In this document: positions 61,507 through 61,515 of the stretch, piece after piece
How the letters are laid out: each line of letters opens with the position of its first letter
Numbering within the stretch: the stretch's first letter is position 1
NCBI GenBank assembly: GCA_017516925.1
Contig: JAFXAQ010000001.1
Coordinates: forward strand, 1 to 61,515
Source: Oscillospiraceae bacterium
GTDB lineage: Bacteria; Bacillota; Clostridia; Oscillospirales; Oscillospiraceae
Reading direction: 5' to 3'
Length of the DNA: 61,515 bases
Notes under the pieces: model-generated
Told to the model about the DNA's origin: nothing
Seen by the model: the letters and a program-made list of their open reading frames with translations, nothing else
The model's database searches: none
Position numbers and translations under genes: made by a program

Positions 61507-61515
61507 GTTGCGGAA

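Noticed and set aside
1..61515. CRISPR arrays, complete insertion sequences, phage genes
   Set aside because: I saw no regularly spaced direct repeats, transposase or phage structural genes; the only mobile trace is the tRNA-Ser repeat.

Overview
The window looks like a piece of a Clostridia chromosome, probably a gut Oscillospiraceae/Ruminococcaceae-type anaerobe. The evidence is a Bacillota-type large SRP RNA, a GerW sporulation protein, ScpA/ScpB, a type III glutamine synthetase, LuxS, an ECF vitamin transporter S component and an OLE RNA in the dxs-tlyA-nadK-argR-recN cluster. Most of it is dense housekeeping sequence with sigma-A type promoters and strong intrinsic terminators. The family assignment is an inference from gene content, not from a search.

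Layout. 1-1107 (minus): start of dnaX, SRP RNA and acpP. 1085-7433 (minus): one long operon, scpA-scpB-DUF2953-gerW-dacF-rluB-rpiR-flavoprotein. 7578-7877: small membrane protein. 7909-10407 (minus): rsmE and a TGS-domain nucleoside kinase, then tRNA-Leu(GAG). 10888-15348 (plus): the most unusual region. It holds a HTH-XRE domain fused to an apparently intact GlmM-type phosphohexomutase, a GlmU-C-like left-handed beta-helix protein, a MurT-like ligase and a GatD-like partner that has lost both glutaminase catalytic residues. 15385-17141 (minus): GtrA protein and aminotransferase. 17374-19461: GlnN. 19790-22413 (minus): queA-tgt-yajC. 22528-23397: dapA. 23424-27043 (minus): MFS carrier with GDPD, and tyrS.

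27073-33979 (minus): OLE RNA-oapA-dxs-tlyA-nadK-argR-recN. 34076-36149 (minus): Nudix hydrolase, dinB and a small upstream gene. 36272-38389 (plus): HAD phosphatase, smpB, cyclophilin and tmRNA, which puts both trans-translation components together. 38702-45482: a duplicated-domain envelope protein, the mtnN/luxS pair, a degenerate polysaccharide-deacetylase-like protein, uvrB and an ECF S component. 45504-49588 (minus): a mannoside module of beta-mannosidase, D-mannose/D-lyxose isomerase and fructokinase, which would take mannosides to fructose-6-phosphate. 49697-51650 (minus): radC, a small protein and a secreted nuclease, overlapping. 51741-52796: a soluble histidine-kinase-like protein. 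52828-58531 (minus): uvrA and two flavoproteins. 58640-61515 (plus): YlmH, DUF896, tRNA-Ser(UGA), histidine phosphatase, tRNA-Ser(GCU) with a duplicated 3' end, and a cobalamin riboswitch whose gene lies beyond the window.

The best candidate for an undescribed system is the 10.9-15.3 kb region, which looks like a shadow set of cell-wall precursor enzymes under an enzyme-linked DNA-binding domain. The OLE RNA/OapA locus is a known but exotic large ncRNA system, and the tRNA-Ser 3' duplication looks like a scar of integration.
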